A stretch of 64,000 bases of DNA from Cryptomeria japonica (Eukaryota; Streptophyta; Pinopsida; Cupressales; Cupressaceae). The notes below the pieces were generated by a model. It was given only the letters and a program-made list of their open reading frames with translations. It had not been told where the DNA came from and did not search any database. The stretch lies in assembly GCF_030272615.1 (NCBI RefSeq), contig NC_081415.1, positions 630,579,240 to 630,643,239 of the forward strand, written 5' to 3'. Both the position numbers and the translations under genes were made by a program. The first letter of the stretch is position 1. Each line of letters begins with the position of its first letter. Shown piece by piece: positions 23,250 to 36,314 of this stretch.

Positions 23250-24526
23250 ACAAGATTGATATAATATGTTTTACTCACTATTTTTTATATGAAAAAATAA
23301 TTAGTCATGGGATGATATAAGGGTAAAAAAGATTAATCAATTAATCGACAAAACAAATTTGATAAATCAATGACATTTAGAGATGATGAAGATAACATAA
23401 TTAGTTGATTTTGAAAAATAGTGATGATAAAATCAATTTGTTGGAATGATGAAATTAGTTGACAACATGAGATTAAAATAAAGTTAAGGTGGTTAAATAT
23501 AGGTGTTTATATTTTTATTTTATATTTTCAAGTGAGACTTATAGAGATGTGCTATTGTCCTTAGAAGAGTCAAGGGACCTACTATTGTCTATTAGGTTGT
23601 ATTGGGGACTAGGCAACATCCTTAAGTATTTCTTAAAATAGGGTATTTGTTTGAGGATACCCCTAAATTTATGATTTTTTGGTTGGGGAGGGGGTGCAAT
23701 GTGAGAACATTCTTTCCCTATTCCTAGCCCTTGTGGCATGCTCATGACATTACTCAAACTCCCAAGGACACGTCCTTGCAATATAGTACTAATATAATTT
23801 AAAACATATAATATATAAAATATAAACAAAAGATAATAATCATTCCCAAAAAAAAGATGGCCAAAAATGAATTGCAAAAAATGTAAACAAAATTTTGTAG
23901 TTATTGTTGAATCTTGGAAGTTTGTTACATAAGCAATCAACCAACACCAACCCATTACCCTTACCCCATATATATATAATCACATCAAAATTCTTATAAG
24001 ATGAAGCTATATGCACTCTCATCAAACAAATCTTTACCAAAACAAACTAAAACATTACAAGGTATGTAGTAGTAAATTCAATTAATACATTGAACATTAG
24101 TTTGGAACATAAATATATAGGACATTTTGTTAGAAAATTAAGGTTAATATATTTGAATGAAGCTATTTAGTGTTCGATTTAATAAACAATTAGTTACACA
24201 AAGTAATTTAGGGGGGTTTGGGGAAGTTGTGTGGGAATGTAATGCCTTATAAGCATTTGCACTATACATCGTAAAATATCAAAGTATTAATAATATATGT
24301 ATAGTTTAGTGTTTATTGTTTAACAATGATTTAATTTTACATTTTTTATAATTACAATTATTTTTTAACATGCTATCAAATTTCATAAATAATCTTGAAA
24401 CAAGAAGAAATAGTTATCACATAAGAACTAAATTCCATTACCAAATTCACCCCAAATTTAATAATCTTTGATACTAATTATTCATTTGCCATGATTGTAT
24501 TTATTTTGACAATGATAATACATCTA

Positions 24527-24688
24527 TATAATGCTTCTGGATTTGATTGTGTGAGTTTTTTTGCATCAACGTTTAGATCACACTCTGTGATCCATCATCA
24601 GGATGATAAGGAACACTAGAAGAACACAGAGTGTGATCCGAAACGTTGATGCAAAAAAACTCGCACAATCAAATCCAGAAGCATTATA
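24527..24688. mobile_element. Hairpin MITE-like element with 63-bp arms
   Basis: Left arm 24527-24589 (TATAATGCTTCTGGATTT...CTCTGTG) and right arm 24625-24688 are reverse complements except for about two differences (TTTAGATC against TCCGAAAC; GTGTGAG against CTCGCAC). They are separated by a 35-bp loop. The whole element is about 162 bp and would fold into one long hairpin, as foldback MITEs do. No coding capacity; no clear TSD beyond TA. Confidence 0.75.
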
Positions 24689-26978
24689 CAATCAAATATG
24701 ATAATACAATCAAATGTGAATAAGATACACTAGAATTTTCAATTAAAAAAATCAACATTATGTCGGAGACTTTAGTTGATTTTTAAAAGTTTATTGTATT
24801 TTTTTAAGAGTTATTTCTAACTTACAATGACAATTTTTGTTGAATGTGCATTGATTTCTTGTTTGATAATTGCTATCATTCAAACTTCAATCATAAAAAA
24901 AATATGGTAAATTTTATTTTCAATTATGAATACTTTTTTTTTAATGATACATTTTCATTTCAATTATGAAAAGACTTTTTATAAGTGCATAAGCGTATTC
25001 TGCAACAGTTAGCTGCAAGCGTTCAAATCTCAAAAGCATTGTTCAATATAAAAAACAAAGTGCATAGGTGTATCGAATTTTGTTGGGGGGTAAGTGGGGG
25101 TCAAGGGTGAGATAAACAATGGAGATATAATTACTTTATTTACGTAAGGTTATAGAAATTTAAAATAATTAATGAGTTTAATTTTTTTACCTATTAAAAT
25201 GGGGGAAATAAGGAATTGTTTTTTATATATTGTTCATAGTTTATGAGGATATTTTATAATGGGTTATTATTGATTATGTCTAACATCTTAAAAAAAAATC
25301 ATGTGCAACCATTCATATTACATTTAATGGGGTTTGAGTGAAAACAAAGATATATTGGATGTTGGAGGTACTAGAGTTTGGAGGAACATTATCATTTTGA
25401 GCATCTTTTTGTTTAGAGATGGTATTTTGTATGAGAATCGTTAATTTTTCTTGTCTCTTCATGGAGCAAAGGGAGGCTTGATAATTTTATTGTTTGTGGA
25501 TAGTTGAGTATGTCTTAATCCATAGACTTGGTGATTTGTATATGTTGATAGTTGAGTAATTCTCGATTTATAGACTTGCATGTGTATTTGTGAATAACTG
25601 AGTTATCCACACAAGGAGTGTTATTATGGATAGTTAAGTAAATTCTCAATTTATAGTTACTTTATGTGTTATTCTTGTGGATAATTGAATGTCTCCATTC
25701 ATGAGAAAGGTGATGTACTCAAAATAGTTGAGTATGTCTCAATTCACATTTATCGTCTGACAATCAAAAAATTTGCCTAGATATGAATAGTTTGGGATGA
25801 AGAGACTTGGTGGTCAATCTGGACATATGCTGGACCACAAGTAGTTTAAGGTGTTCTAAGGAGATTGGTGGAAAATTAGGACATTTCTTGAACATGAGCA
25901 ATTTGAGGTGTTTAGGATGAGCAAGGAGATTCAATAGAGATGCTTCTACAGATTTCTAGGCAGGGCGCTTCGTGATCTATGTTGTAGTGTTTTTATTCTT
26001 TCATTTCGATGTTGTAGTGTTTTAATTCTTTCATTTTTTATGTTTATTTGTAATATAAACCTTAAAAGAGAATGTTGGAAAATTACTTCATGTTAAATGT
26101 AATAAATAATCTAAATAATTAATTAGACATACTTTATAAACATTTGAACATTTGACTGTCAATGCGTTAGATTCTACTTGCTCCTCTCATGAGGATGATG
26201 TTTCCTCCTGTGATGAAGAGCCTCTCACCGTTGTTGAACCTTCTACTAGATCCTCTCACTGTTGTTCAACAGCCTTGTTCTACTACTGTTGAGCCTGCTT
26301 CTGGTGCTGCATTGCTTTGACAACCTATTTCTGCTCCTTTGCAACAATCTGCCATTGTTTCTCAACTTCTTGTTGTGGTTCTACAACACTCTGCAACCAC
26401 TTCTGATCACAACTCTGTAGAATCACTTCCACCAGATCTCTCTCTTGGTCCTAATGATTGTATCGCCTGGACTGTGGTTTGTCATAGGCGACAGAATCGA
26501 GCGAGGTTGATTAATCATTCAGGTGCTGCAACAGACAGAGGTATGTTGATGATTTTGTTGGGCTTTCAAGATTTTTTTTTAAATCACAAAACATAATTAT
26601 CAGAATTAGTTTTTTTTTTAAATACGTATTCTGTCATGCCATATTCCCATTTTTTTGGTTTTCAATCTTATTTATTCTAAAAATTAAGTATTCTGATAAA
26701 AAAAATAATGTATTCTAACATTAATACATTATTTTTTTTAATCAGAATACATATTTTTCAAGAATACATATTTATCAGAATACATATATTTTTTATCAAA
26801 AATTATGATAAAAATATATGTTTTCTCATAAATACGTTTTCTTGAAAAATATGTATTCTCATAAAAAAAAATATATTAGAATTTTTGATATATTAGATGC
26901 ATAGTTAAACTTGACTTAATATATAAAAAATATATATAGTCAAGTTTAATTGTGCATCTAATATATTAAGCCAAGCTT

Positions 26979-27184
26979 TCTTCTAAAGTTGTTTGTCAAG
27001 TTTAACTGTGCTGCTAGAGTACATTGTTCTAGTTAAAACTTAACAATATAAGTCAATTTTTCTGATAAAAAATAATTAAACTTTTATCAGAAATATATAC
27101 TTTTTTTCAAGAATTATTTTTTAACTGTGCATCTAGTATATATTTCTGATTTTTAAAATTGACAAACAACTTTAGAAGAACAAT
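26979..27184. repeat. Inverted repeat pair, possible MITE remnant
   Basis: TTCTTCTAAAGTTGTTTGTC near 26979-27001 is repeated in inverse orientation as GACAAACAACTTTAGAAGAA near 27162-27184. They flank about 160 bp of AT-rich DNA. A second local palindrome is at 26895-26970 around TATATAAAAAATATATATAG. Confidence 0.55.
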
Positions 27185-27924
27185 CTACTCTTACTGCTAT
27201 TAAATTATAGGATCTTTGTGCTTTAACTGTTGGTCATAGTCATACTAAGAATCTTGCATCAGATTATTTTAGACTGATGTATCATCTTTCTGTTCAAATT
27301 AATCATGATATAACCTTTAATATGAGCTTTACTTATAACAAATGCCATTGTAATGTTGTCCTCCCCCAATAGTCATTTTACTCTTCTTAACACTTGCCAA
27401 CAATCTTGCATCAAAATTTACCTTTGCTTTATCCTTATATTTCATATCATAAACATAGTCAATGTCCTTTGATTTGAAATGGTACTAAAGTGTATTTTGA
27501 TCCATACTTGTCATGCCAACATGCATGCCTTCACATTGACACAAACACTGCTCTTACACCTACCTTTAAGATTATTTATAAACATGACTATCATTGATTA
27601 TTTGACTGTCAAAGGTCTGATATAGGTGCCCATATAACTATGTGACTTCTTACTATCATTTCTTTGTCTTGATGTCATAAATTTATGAATTAATGTCACT
27701 GTTGTTTGTGGTCTTTTGTACTAGATTATGTATTGAGCAACTTCCCACATTTACATTTGCAATTTCCCATGTCAATGAAACTCAAATGCAATTATTATAC
27801 ACAAACCCAACCCTAGATCCCTCAGAAATAAAGACTGGGTGTAATGTTTTTGTAGATCTTATTCTTGATCAGAATGTCACGTCAAAAAGACTTTGCGTAA
27901 ACACATTGCACAACAATTCCTGGT

Positions 27925-30066
27925 AGCACAAAGGTCAAGTGCAATTGGTGTCTAGAAGAGATCAGTGGTGGAATTTATCGTTTCAAATGACATTTGTCCA
28001 AAGAACGAGGAAATAACACAGTGATATGCAAAGCATGCCCTACATATGTCTCATATCAAGCAAAACAATCTCTTGACGGGATTGCTGAGAGTAAGGCCAA
28101 AAAGGCAAGAATTGGGGTTGAACTAAGTTATAGTTTTGTAGATCCCAAGACGAACCATTTGGGTGAGGAGGATGGCGAATATGGGAGCTTCAGGGAATGT
28201 GGGTCAACACCTAATTCTATAGCACGTGGACCAAACACAGGTGGAGGAAACATTAATACTTTCTTCGAACCGTGTACTACACCAGGATCACAAACCACTC
28301 TGGAGAGTACAGGATGGAGGAGAATTGTCACTGAACAAGCAAAGGTCATTGGTAATTTTTGGTATTCCTCTCACATGGCATTCCATGCTTCCAGAAATCC
28401 ATATTGGCAACCCATGGTAGATGCTATTGTAGCTGTAGGACCTGGGTTTCAAGCCTCGTCTTATGAGTCATTGAGGGTTGGTATGCTGAAAGATGCAGTG
28501 GAAGATGTTCAAGAGATGTTGTTAAACAACATCGGTTACAGTGGGTTAGAACTGGCTGCAGCATCATGTCAAATGGTTGGACAAATAGAAGAAACCGAAC
28601 TCTCATTAACTTCCTTGTCTCTTGTGAGATTGGGACTGTTTTTTCTGAAATATGTGGATGCATCTAATATGATGAAATCCACAAATGCATTGTTTGAAAT
28701 GTATGACGTGGTAGTTGCAGATGTAGGGCCACAAAATGTGGTTCAATTTATGACAGGTAATACTGTTGCCTGTGTTGTTGCAGGGAGACTTTTGACAGAT
28801 AAATACCCTTCCATGTTTTTTACACCATGTGCAGCACATTGCCTTGATCTAACTCTAGAGGACATTGGAAAAATTGAATGTGTTAAAGCAACATTTCAGA
28901 AGGCTCACAAGGTTACCCAATTTGTTTATAATCACACGGGGGTTTTGGCTATAATGTGTTTTTTCACAGGAGGCAAGGAGCTAGTTCGACCAAGGGTGAC
29001 AAGATTTGCAACATATTTCCTTGCATTACAAGCATTATGTGAACAAAAAGGTAATTTGAGGTGAATGTTTGTTTCAACTGAGTGGATGGAATCTGGCTTC
29101 ACAACTCAAGCAAATGGCATAGCAGTGGCAGAGTATATGTATTCTACCACCTTTTGGGAATCAATTGAGCAGATTGTAAAATTTTCAGAGCTTTTAGTAA
29201 AAGTCTTGAGACTAGTGGATGGGGAAAAACCCCCATGGGATATGTGTATGAAGCCATGGATAGGGCCAAGGAGTAAGCTGGAAAATAACAAGGATAGGTA
29301 TATGCCATTGTGGGACATAATTGATAGGAGATGGGATGGACAGATGCACACTCCTCTCCATGCTACGGGACACTTGCTCAATCCTTTGTTATTTTATAAG
29401 ACTGACTTCATGGAAATTGATGCTGAGATCAAACACAGCTTCTTCAAGTGCATGGAAAAAATGTTTCCTGACTTGAAAAAAATTGATGCAGCTACGATAG
29501 AGTTGGAAGTATACAAGCATTCAAAGGGTTTTATCTCTTCTAGGGCTACTATACAAAGCAGAAAGACCATTCAACCAGGTAGACTCTGTAAACTTTTGAC
29601 AATCTCTTTATTTTGCCAACATGCTCATTAAGTTTGTTAAGATTATAAGATATTCTTAGTCTTACAATATCATCTCCATATAATGTGTTTTTTAACTGCA
29701 TGGTGGGCTTCTTTTGGAGATGAAATACCAAGTTTAAGGTGGATGGCATTGCGCATTTTGAGCCAACCATGCAGCTCATCAGCTTGTGAGCGTAATTGGA
29801 GTGTTTCTGAACACGTACATTCCAAGAAACGCAACCACCTATCACAACAACAGATGAATGACTTGGTATTTGTTCATCACAACCTCCGCTTGAAGATAAG
29901 GAAAGCTCAAGGTGAGAATATTAATATATAGTTGCAATTTTTGAAAGTGTATTCACTATTCATTGTGTTTTTCACTTGTACGGGAAACACTAATTTCTAC
30001 ATGGGCAAAATCAGGAACTATTGAGGATGGCTTGCCAATTGACGTCGATGAGATATATCTAGAGTG
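27925..30066 (+). pseudogene. hAT-superfamily transposase pseudogene (BED, DUF659, hATC)
   Basis: The first exon (27925-29578) opens with a BED zinc finger: VKCNWC at 27937 and, after a TGA at 27988-27990, HLS. It continues through a DUF659-like region with TPCAAHCLDLTLEDI (about 28825-28870) and on to GHLLNPLLFY. A TGA at 29062-29064 interrupts the same frame. A GT donor at 29579 starts an intron. The next exon holds the hAT C-terminal dimerisation domain: SLRWMALRILS, SSACERNWS, SKKRNHL, DLVFVHHNLRL (29701-29911). A GTGAGA donor at 29912 and a CAG acceptor near 30014 lead in phase to a short final exon ending TGA at 30064-30066. Both premature TGAs are explained by CGA to TGA. No terminal inverted repeats were found, so it may also be a domesticated-type host copy now broken. 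Confidence 0.85.
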
Positions 30067-30788
30067 AGTTGATTGTTGCTAATGATGTTGATAATGATGA
30101 TGATGTTGTTGATGATGATTATGTTGTTGTTGATCGTCCACTTGAGACTAAAGATTTTGATATCATGAGGCAAGCCAACTTTGGTCCTCAATGGGTTGAA
30201 CGAATTAGGACAGGGTATCACCCGGGATCTTCATCATCAAGGCCTCCTGCCCTCTAGCATGTCATTGCCTACATTTGATATTTTGGAATTTTGTACTTAG
30301 TTTACAAGTTGACTTTGTTCAAAGTCACAAACTATATTGTAATTGACATTTTGACATCTATCACCATCTAGATATTATTTATGGTGTAGAATATTTTGTG
30401 CAATGTAATCAGTGATATGAATATAAACGACGGAAATCTATTTCCTGCAATTCATGTGTTCAAGTGTCTATTTTATTTGCCTACAATATCTCTATGCTAT
30501 GGAAATGCCAAAAAATGTATAAAAAAAAGTAGTCTTTGATTGTTTTTCTGCAATTTTTTACGTTTTTTGTAAATCCGATTTTTTCCCCATTTTTTGGAAA
30601 AATCTTATACTTTTGTTTTGCCGATTAATTCCCCAAACAATTATTGCTTCCTCGATATATATAAACGCAACAGCTTAAATATTCAATGGTACAACCAAAA
30701 GGCACTGATAAATCTTCTATCCTAAGCAGAAAAAATAAAGTTCTCAGAAACGAAAGACAGAGAGATCAATCCCAAAAAATGATAAGCT
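30067..30788. other. Intergenic, between the hAT pseudogene and the host gene
   Basis: Begins with a GATGATGTTGTTG-type low-complexity stretch (30085-30140) coding mainly Asp and Val on the plus strand, which continues the acidic C-terminal tail of the hAT protein in another frame up to about 30257. The rest is AT-rich. Its far end should hold the 3' UTR of the minus-strand gene; no clear polyadenylation signal was chosen. Confidence 0.5.
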
Positions 30789-33700
30789 TTAGGGGGTTGG
30801 GTCCTTTCCAAAGCCCATCATCACATGTACCATCAGCACAGAACACCTCCGTATTCCTTCTGCTACCCGTCCGAGCAATGGCACACTTACAGTATGCCTA
30901 TTCATAAATGGCTTCACATCCCACCTGCAAGCATAGAATTCCCACTATTTTAGCACCCTCAAATATCATTCAAGCTGAAGGATTGAAGGGAACAAGATGA
31001 CTACCGGTCTTCATGTCGAATAATCTTCCCATTTTCAACCTGCATGAAGATATCCGTCATCATCATCTTTTAATGGGTGCAATATTGCCATAAGAATGGC
31101 ACTTTATCTGGTTACTTTTCCTTTATTTTTCAATTGTAAATGGATGAATTCTGGAAGTTACAACTCAGTTTCCTCAATCAGCAACCATTTAAATTTTATA
31201 GTATAATATTCAAACCTGAAGCACAATTAAAGTTGTCATATTAATGGTTTTCCCCAGGAACTTGTAGATTTGCTTGTTGTCAATGAGTATCTGCAAACAC
31301 ACAGTTTCATAACTTGTACATAGTAGATATCATGGGCTTCTTAACAGAACTAAAAGGAGATGTAAATAAGGAAATACTTGTTCTGTTTTAGTATTTTTTA
31401 TATTTCCCGTTGCAGAAGAATTTCTAACAGTGCTCAATGCATTTTCTAAGAAAATTACCTCTCCACAGCCAGGGGAAGTTTCATTTTCTTTCACACTATA
31501 TTCAACAATTTTTCCCTCGCTTACAATCTGCGGTATTACATTCATTGCATTACAAATCCACCCTTTAAAAGTTCTCATTGCATTTTATTGTCATGGCTTT
31601 ATGGTGCCAGAGATTACTGCTTAAAACAAGGAACTGATTTCCTAAATATTTTGGATAAATCATAGCATTATAAGAATAAAGTATAGCATTTACTAGGCGA
31701 ACTAAACTTCAATTTATCTCATTGGAATTGCTTGAACAAGGGTAATGAATGCCAAGAGGAGGATTAATATGATATGATTGTGTTTAATGCATCCCTTTAT
31801 TTTAATCGTGATCCAAGGTCTATTCTTTCTCAAGATATCAGTCAACATTCCTCTACATTTTTTTTATAATTATTTTATTATAACATCGGTGTTCTATTGA
31901 GGTGCTCCATCCCTGCACATATCTACTATATAGAGAGCTAAAGACCTGTCAAAAACCTATGCAAGCGTTACAAGCACAGAGAAAGGAAAATATATATCCA
32001 GATAACCAGAAAAGATTTCACTACTGAACCAGACCACTGAACAAGACCCTAAAACAGTCCAATCCTATATGCTAACATAGGAAACAGCCAAAAACTATAG
32101 CAGGAAATAGCATTAGGCCATACAAAAACTATAAGATATATCAAAGGCATATCAGAGTACAGAGACAACTCGCCGAGATACCCCTGAACCATCAATGACA
32201 GATCGCCAATGGTCAAAACTTTTTAAGTTATTCACAGTAGTTCTTGTGGATGGTAAGTGTTTCTTAGCTATGGTTTGCAGGCACGGATTAATAGATGGTT
32301 TTGGTTTAGGAGGTAATGCACGCTGTTGTAGGAATTTGGAAATTAACTTGGTGGTTGGTGGACAATTGGATGTAGCAGTTTGGCCATCACCATCACTTCC
32401 ATGGATGCCATGTTCATGGTGCATTGCATTTGGTACTCGGCACACCTTTGGATTGTCCAAATTTCGAATCTCATGCACATGAATGCTGGCATTTGGTGTG
32501 GTGGCTAGGTAACAGTTGGCTTTAAAAATTTTGGCATCATTCTCTTGGAGGCTTGTTTACATGGTCAGTTCAAGGGTTGTAAGGCTTCAGATTCATCAGT
32601 GGAGTGGCTAACGCACATTCTACAACTATGAAAATTTGGTGATAAGCATGTGTTAGAATCATGGTTGGCTTTAAAATTTTTGTTCATAACCATCTTTGGG
32701 ATCGGCCACCTTGGTTCAAGTTTCAGGGGATGGTGGAGGTAAGTTCACAGCATGGAGAGTAAATGCCACCATCTCGTTAGTCCTCTAAGTGGTGCTTAGG
32801 GGGATGTTATAATTTATAGTTAATAAACTTGATTTATTGTGTTGGCATAGAACGTCCAAGTGTGATGAGTGTCCCTAGATGCTATTAGCAATAGGCATTA
32901 GATATAGGGCTTCCCACCAGCCGTATCATTCTTTGTAGATTCTATAAATTGGTGTTTGTTTGTGAATGGCCTATTGAATGTGTGGGTTGGCTTCTCTATC
33001 AATCATGGGACTTCACACATAACTCTCACATGGACCAGAATGGAGATGCCATTTTCCAAAACCAAGTAACAGGGCTTTTGGGAAGTGCAAAAACACACAG
33101 CCATAATTTGCACAAAATGTACAAAAGTAAATACAGAACACACCTGATAATTGACAATTCAACGTCAATTGTCAAATGTTAAAGATAAATCCATACAACT
33201 GCACATGGGAATTCCTTAAAAATTATAATAATAGTTTTCAGAGAGCATCAACATCTTCAGCTGGTTCATTAGAATCACAAGTAGCACCAATGCTGCTCCC
33301 ACTAGTTGTACTATGTATTTTTTTTGGGGTGGGTTAGGCTTTTTTTTCACTTTTTTCATTAAAAAATTACTTTTATTTTGTCAGGTGTATTCTCCTTGGG
33401 CTTGCCCAGGGCTGGAGCTGAACAGGGATCCATACCTAGTCCATTGGCCAGGGTTCTGGCAGAGCCATTTATAAATTATATCTCAACAAACAATTGCAGA
33501 AATCATGACTCAGGGAATAAGATTAACCATTTAGCGCAAAGTTACCGATCCTTGCTAGATAATCAACCTTAAACTAAAAGTATCCCCATACATAAAAAAA
33601 TTTAAGCTGCAATGAAGGGTACATAACGTTTACTGAGAAAGAAAAATGCCCTGGCCACTTCAACTTGGTGCGGTTGAGTTATTTCTGAATATGAAACATG

Positions 33701-34087
33701 CAATTTATCAAGTATAAGTTGATTTTTCATCAAGAAAGAAATAGATGAAGTTCAAATAAATTTTTTGTTCAAAAAATCTAATTTACAGAACTTAACAAAG
33801 CAAGGATTGTAGTGTAAAAAGGATGAAAATTGTAGCTATGGAGATGAGCAGATGGAACCTTTGGAACAGAATAGAAGACTGACTTGATCTCCTTTACTCT
33901 GCAAAACCAGCATATACTTGAAATATCAGAATACAATATAGAGGATTCATACCTGATCTCAAAATTAAAATTCAGAGCTTATGCTCAACAATTCATTCAA
34001 CTGGAAAAGAGATTTACCCATAGGCACGCATATAGAAGTCTTCAAAGGTTGCATTAGGATGATATATTTCAAAGTCACTTCCTGTTG
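30789..34087 (-). CDS. NTF2-like / SnoaL-like domain protein, exons 2-6 (5' end missing)
   Basis: Five minus-strand exons with GT-AG introns join in one open frame: 34018-34087, 31459-31573, 31216-31290, 31005-31039 and 30789-30924 (stop TAA 30789-30791). The splice phases agree at all four junctions, with no stop in about 143 codons. The product reads SDFEIYHPNATFEDFYMRAYG, then TFKGW...IVEYSVKENE, FLGKTINMTTLIVLQ, VENGKIIRHEDRWDV, PLLGRVAEGIRR and ends MMGFGKDPTP. The order of the YHP...FEDP-like start, IVEY, LGKTI and GKIIRHEDRW motifs matches plant NTF2-fold/SnoaL-like proteins of unknown substrate. Exon 2 starts with the last two bases of a codon, so at least one exon lies upstream. It was not found up to 34805, and may lie beyond the 28-kb nest. 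This is the only host gene I can support in the window. Confidence 0.82.
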
Positions 34088-34805
34088 CTGCACAACAATA
34101 CCTGTCATCCAGGAAAAGGCAATGCAAAAAGTTCACTCAAGTGATTATCTATTTTTTGGCATTTTATTAGAAAGCCCTGATGATAAATTGCATGATACAA
34201 TCAACTATCTTTCAGGATTCAGATATCAATTACGTCATGCTATAAGAGAATTTCAGCATTTTTTCCTGCATGGTGGGAAATTAAAAGTGCAAAATAAACT
34301 CAGCATGGAGATAGTTTATTTTAAGTACTGATTAAGTCAACCTGAGTTCTTATGATTGTCTAATACAAAAGCTTCTGTATATAGCTTAATAATAATGTTG
34401 ACAAGTCCATAGCTGCTACAAGTAAGATAGTCATGACTGTATCATAAATAGATATTGTGATATGCTGGAAATCTAGCAAATTAATCTTTTTGGCAATGAT
34501 GTGCAAAGATCAACATTTGCCACATCCACGTGCAATATTCTACACCAGAGTTGCTTCCAAATCGATTTATCAGAAGCCAGCAAAGCAGTTAAGCAATTTA
34601 TCATTTACGACAGTTGGAGGAACACATTTTAGCATCGAATGCAATGTTTTTACAGGAACTCTTTTTTAGGCACCTTGTCTTGTACCTGTGAACCTCATAT
34701 GCAGGATGGAATCCTATATTTTATGGTAATTTATTGGTGCTACTTAAGGAGAGTTGTGAAATGAACTTCTTGTCTCATATAAGAACAAGAAGTTGATCTG
34801 CAACC
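34088..34805. other. Probable intron 1 sequence of the NTF2-like gene
   Basis: No exon with suitable phase and splice sites was found on the minus strand. The sequence is AT-rich and ordinary, and ends at the target site (CAACC, 34801-34805) of the outer LTR. Confidence 0.45.
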
Positions 34806-35449
34806 TATTGTGAGGTATTCACACATCGCCCCATTGCAAATGGGGACCCCCACTTTTTGCTTTCTAGGTTGTCTTAGAGTCTTTGCTATTAATCTTTGCA
34901 TTGAAGGAATAGAGTTTCTCAAGTAGCTAGAGGGTTCATCAAGTCAGGGTGGTCTCCTTAGGGTGGAGTGAATACAATTGGTTGTGAGCATGAAAGTAGA
35001 TCTAGAACCCCTTGGATCATGCCGAGGTTTCTTGTGTTATCTGATCATATTTCTAGTTGCAAGAATAAACCTTGGTTGAATGAATTGTGTCCTTGAATTT
35101 CACGTGACCCCCATACCTTGCAAAGGTCTTAGAGCGAATTTTGAAGTGATGTACCTTGGAGAGGTTCCAAAGTGAATTTTTTGCATTTAGCTCCCGTACC
35201 TTGCCAAGGGTCAAGAGCGAATTTGGAGCGATCATGTACTTTGCAAGTGTTGAGAGCGAATTTTATAAGATCATGTACCTTGCCCAAGAGTCCAAGCGAA
35301 TTTCCTCCATAGATGCTCTCAAAAGGTCAGATTGGTGATGCTTTCATGTGGAAAGATTGGAAAATTTAAAGATAAAATAAACTAAGTGAAAAAGAATTGA
35401 AGGAATCGAATCAAAGATCAACTCCAAGTTATGTACCTTGCTGAGGTCC

Positions 35450-36308
35450 TGTTGATGTGTTTTTTATGCACATAACAATACAGAATAAATTACCAAAGTA
35501 ATTTACCCTCTCTTGAACAAAATCACCTCAGATGCTAAGGATGAGATCAACTAATGTGATTCCAAGGTTTCTACATGTCAGGTCTTGACGAGTGGGTAAG
35601 TTCAGTGGTTGATGTGAATTGCTGTGTTTCACTTTGGGGACTTACGCAAATGTTTGGATTATCATGAATGATGTGGAATAGGTATGCTGACAACTTAAGA
35701 TTTATCAATAAGGCTCTGGATTTACTTCTTACTAAAAAAAGGGGGAAAAAGAATAGGGTTCAGGAAATCTATTCTAATCCTAGGAATGTAGGAAATGGTG
35801 AATGGATTTAGTGGAATCAAACCAGGCAAGGTCTCACAATCAGGTATTGACACAAGCTTAGTGCAATCATCTAAGGTATACTTAATGATTTTCAAACTAA
35901 GCTTGTGTCAATACCTGATTGTGAGACCTTGCCTGGTTTGATTCCACTAAATCCATTCACCATTTCCTACATTCCTAGGATTAGAATAGATTTCCTGAAC
36001 CCTATTCTTTTTCCCCCTTTTTTTAGTAAGAAGTAAATCCAGAGCCTTATTGATAAATCTTAAGTTGTCAGCATACCTATTCCACATCATTCATGATAAT
36101 CCAAACATTTGCATAAGTCCCCAAAGTGAAACACAGCAATTCACATCAACCACTGAACTTACCCACTCGTCAAGACCTGACATGTAGAAACCTTGGAATC
36201 ACATTAGTTGATCTCATCCTTAGCATCTGAGGTGATTTTGTTCAAGAGAGGGTAAATTACTTTGGTAATTTATTCTGTATTGTTAGGTGCATAAAAAACA
36301 CATCAACA
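35450..36308. repeat. Palindromic 5' LTR remnant of B (411-bp arms, 37-bp spacer)
   Basis: 35450-35897 is the reverse complement of the last 448 bases of the 3' LTR (51553-52000). 35898-36308 is the same LTR end in direct orientation (51590-52000). The arms 35450-35860 and 35898-36308 pair base for base about centre 35879 with two mismatches (CG to CA near 36115; T to G near 36287). The usual LTR start, U3 and promoter are absent. The outer end is TGTTGATGTG, the inverse of the LTR terminus, and it abuts the TSD GGTCC directly. A 4-nt microhomology (ACTA) is present at the inner junction. Confidence 0.95.
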
Positions 36309-36314
36309 AAGAAT

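Larger units (their letters stand above)
22881..27924. other. AT-rich intergenic region with small repeats
   Basis: No reliable gene. The stretch includes a 77-bp duplication (23097-23249), a hairpin MITE (24527-24688), degenerate repeats of TAGTTGAGTATGTCTCAATTC-like sequence (about 25490-25760) and AT-rich inverted repeats (26640-27184). Short open frames at 26339-26596 and 27693-27926 have no recognisable relatives; the second lies just upstream of the hAT BED finger and could contain a degenerate first exon. Confidence 0.5.

Noticed and set aside
27693..27926. 77-codon frame before the hAT pseudogene as a separate gene
   Set aside because: No recognisable motif; it ends where the BED-finger exon starts in another frame. 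At best a degenerate part of the hAT element.
31001..31003. TAG as premature stop at the end of exon 5 of the NTF2-like gene
   Set aside because: The TAG is part of a GTAG splice donor after ...GACCG. Splicing to the acceptor ending at 30925 restores a phase-correct exon ending MMGFGKDPTP, so the gene is not broken there.
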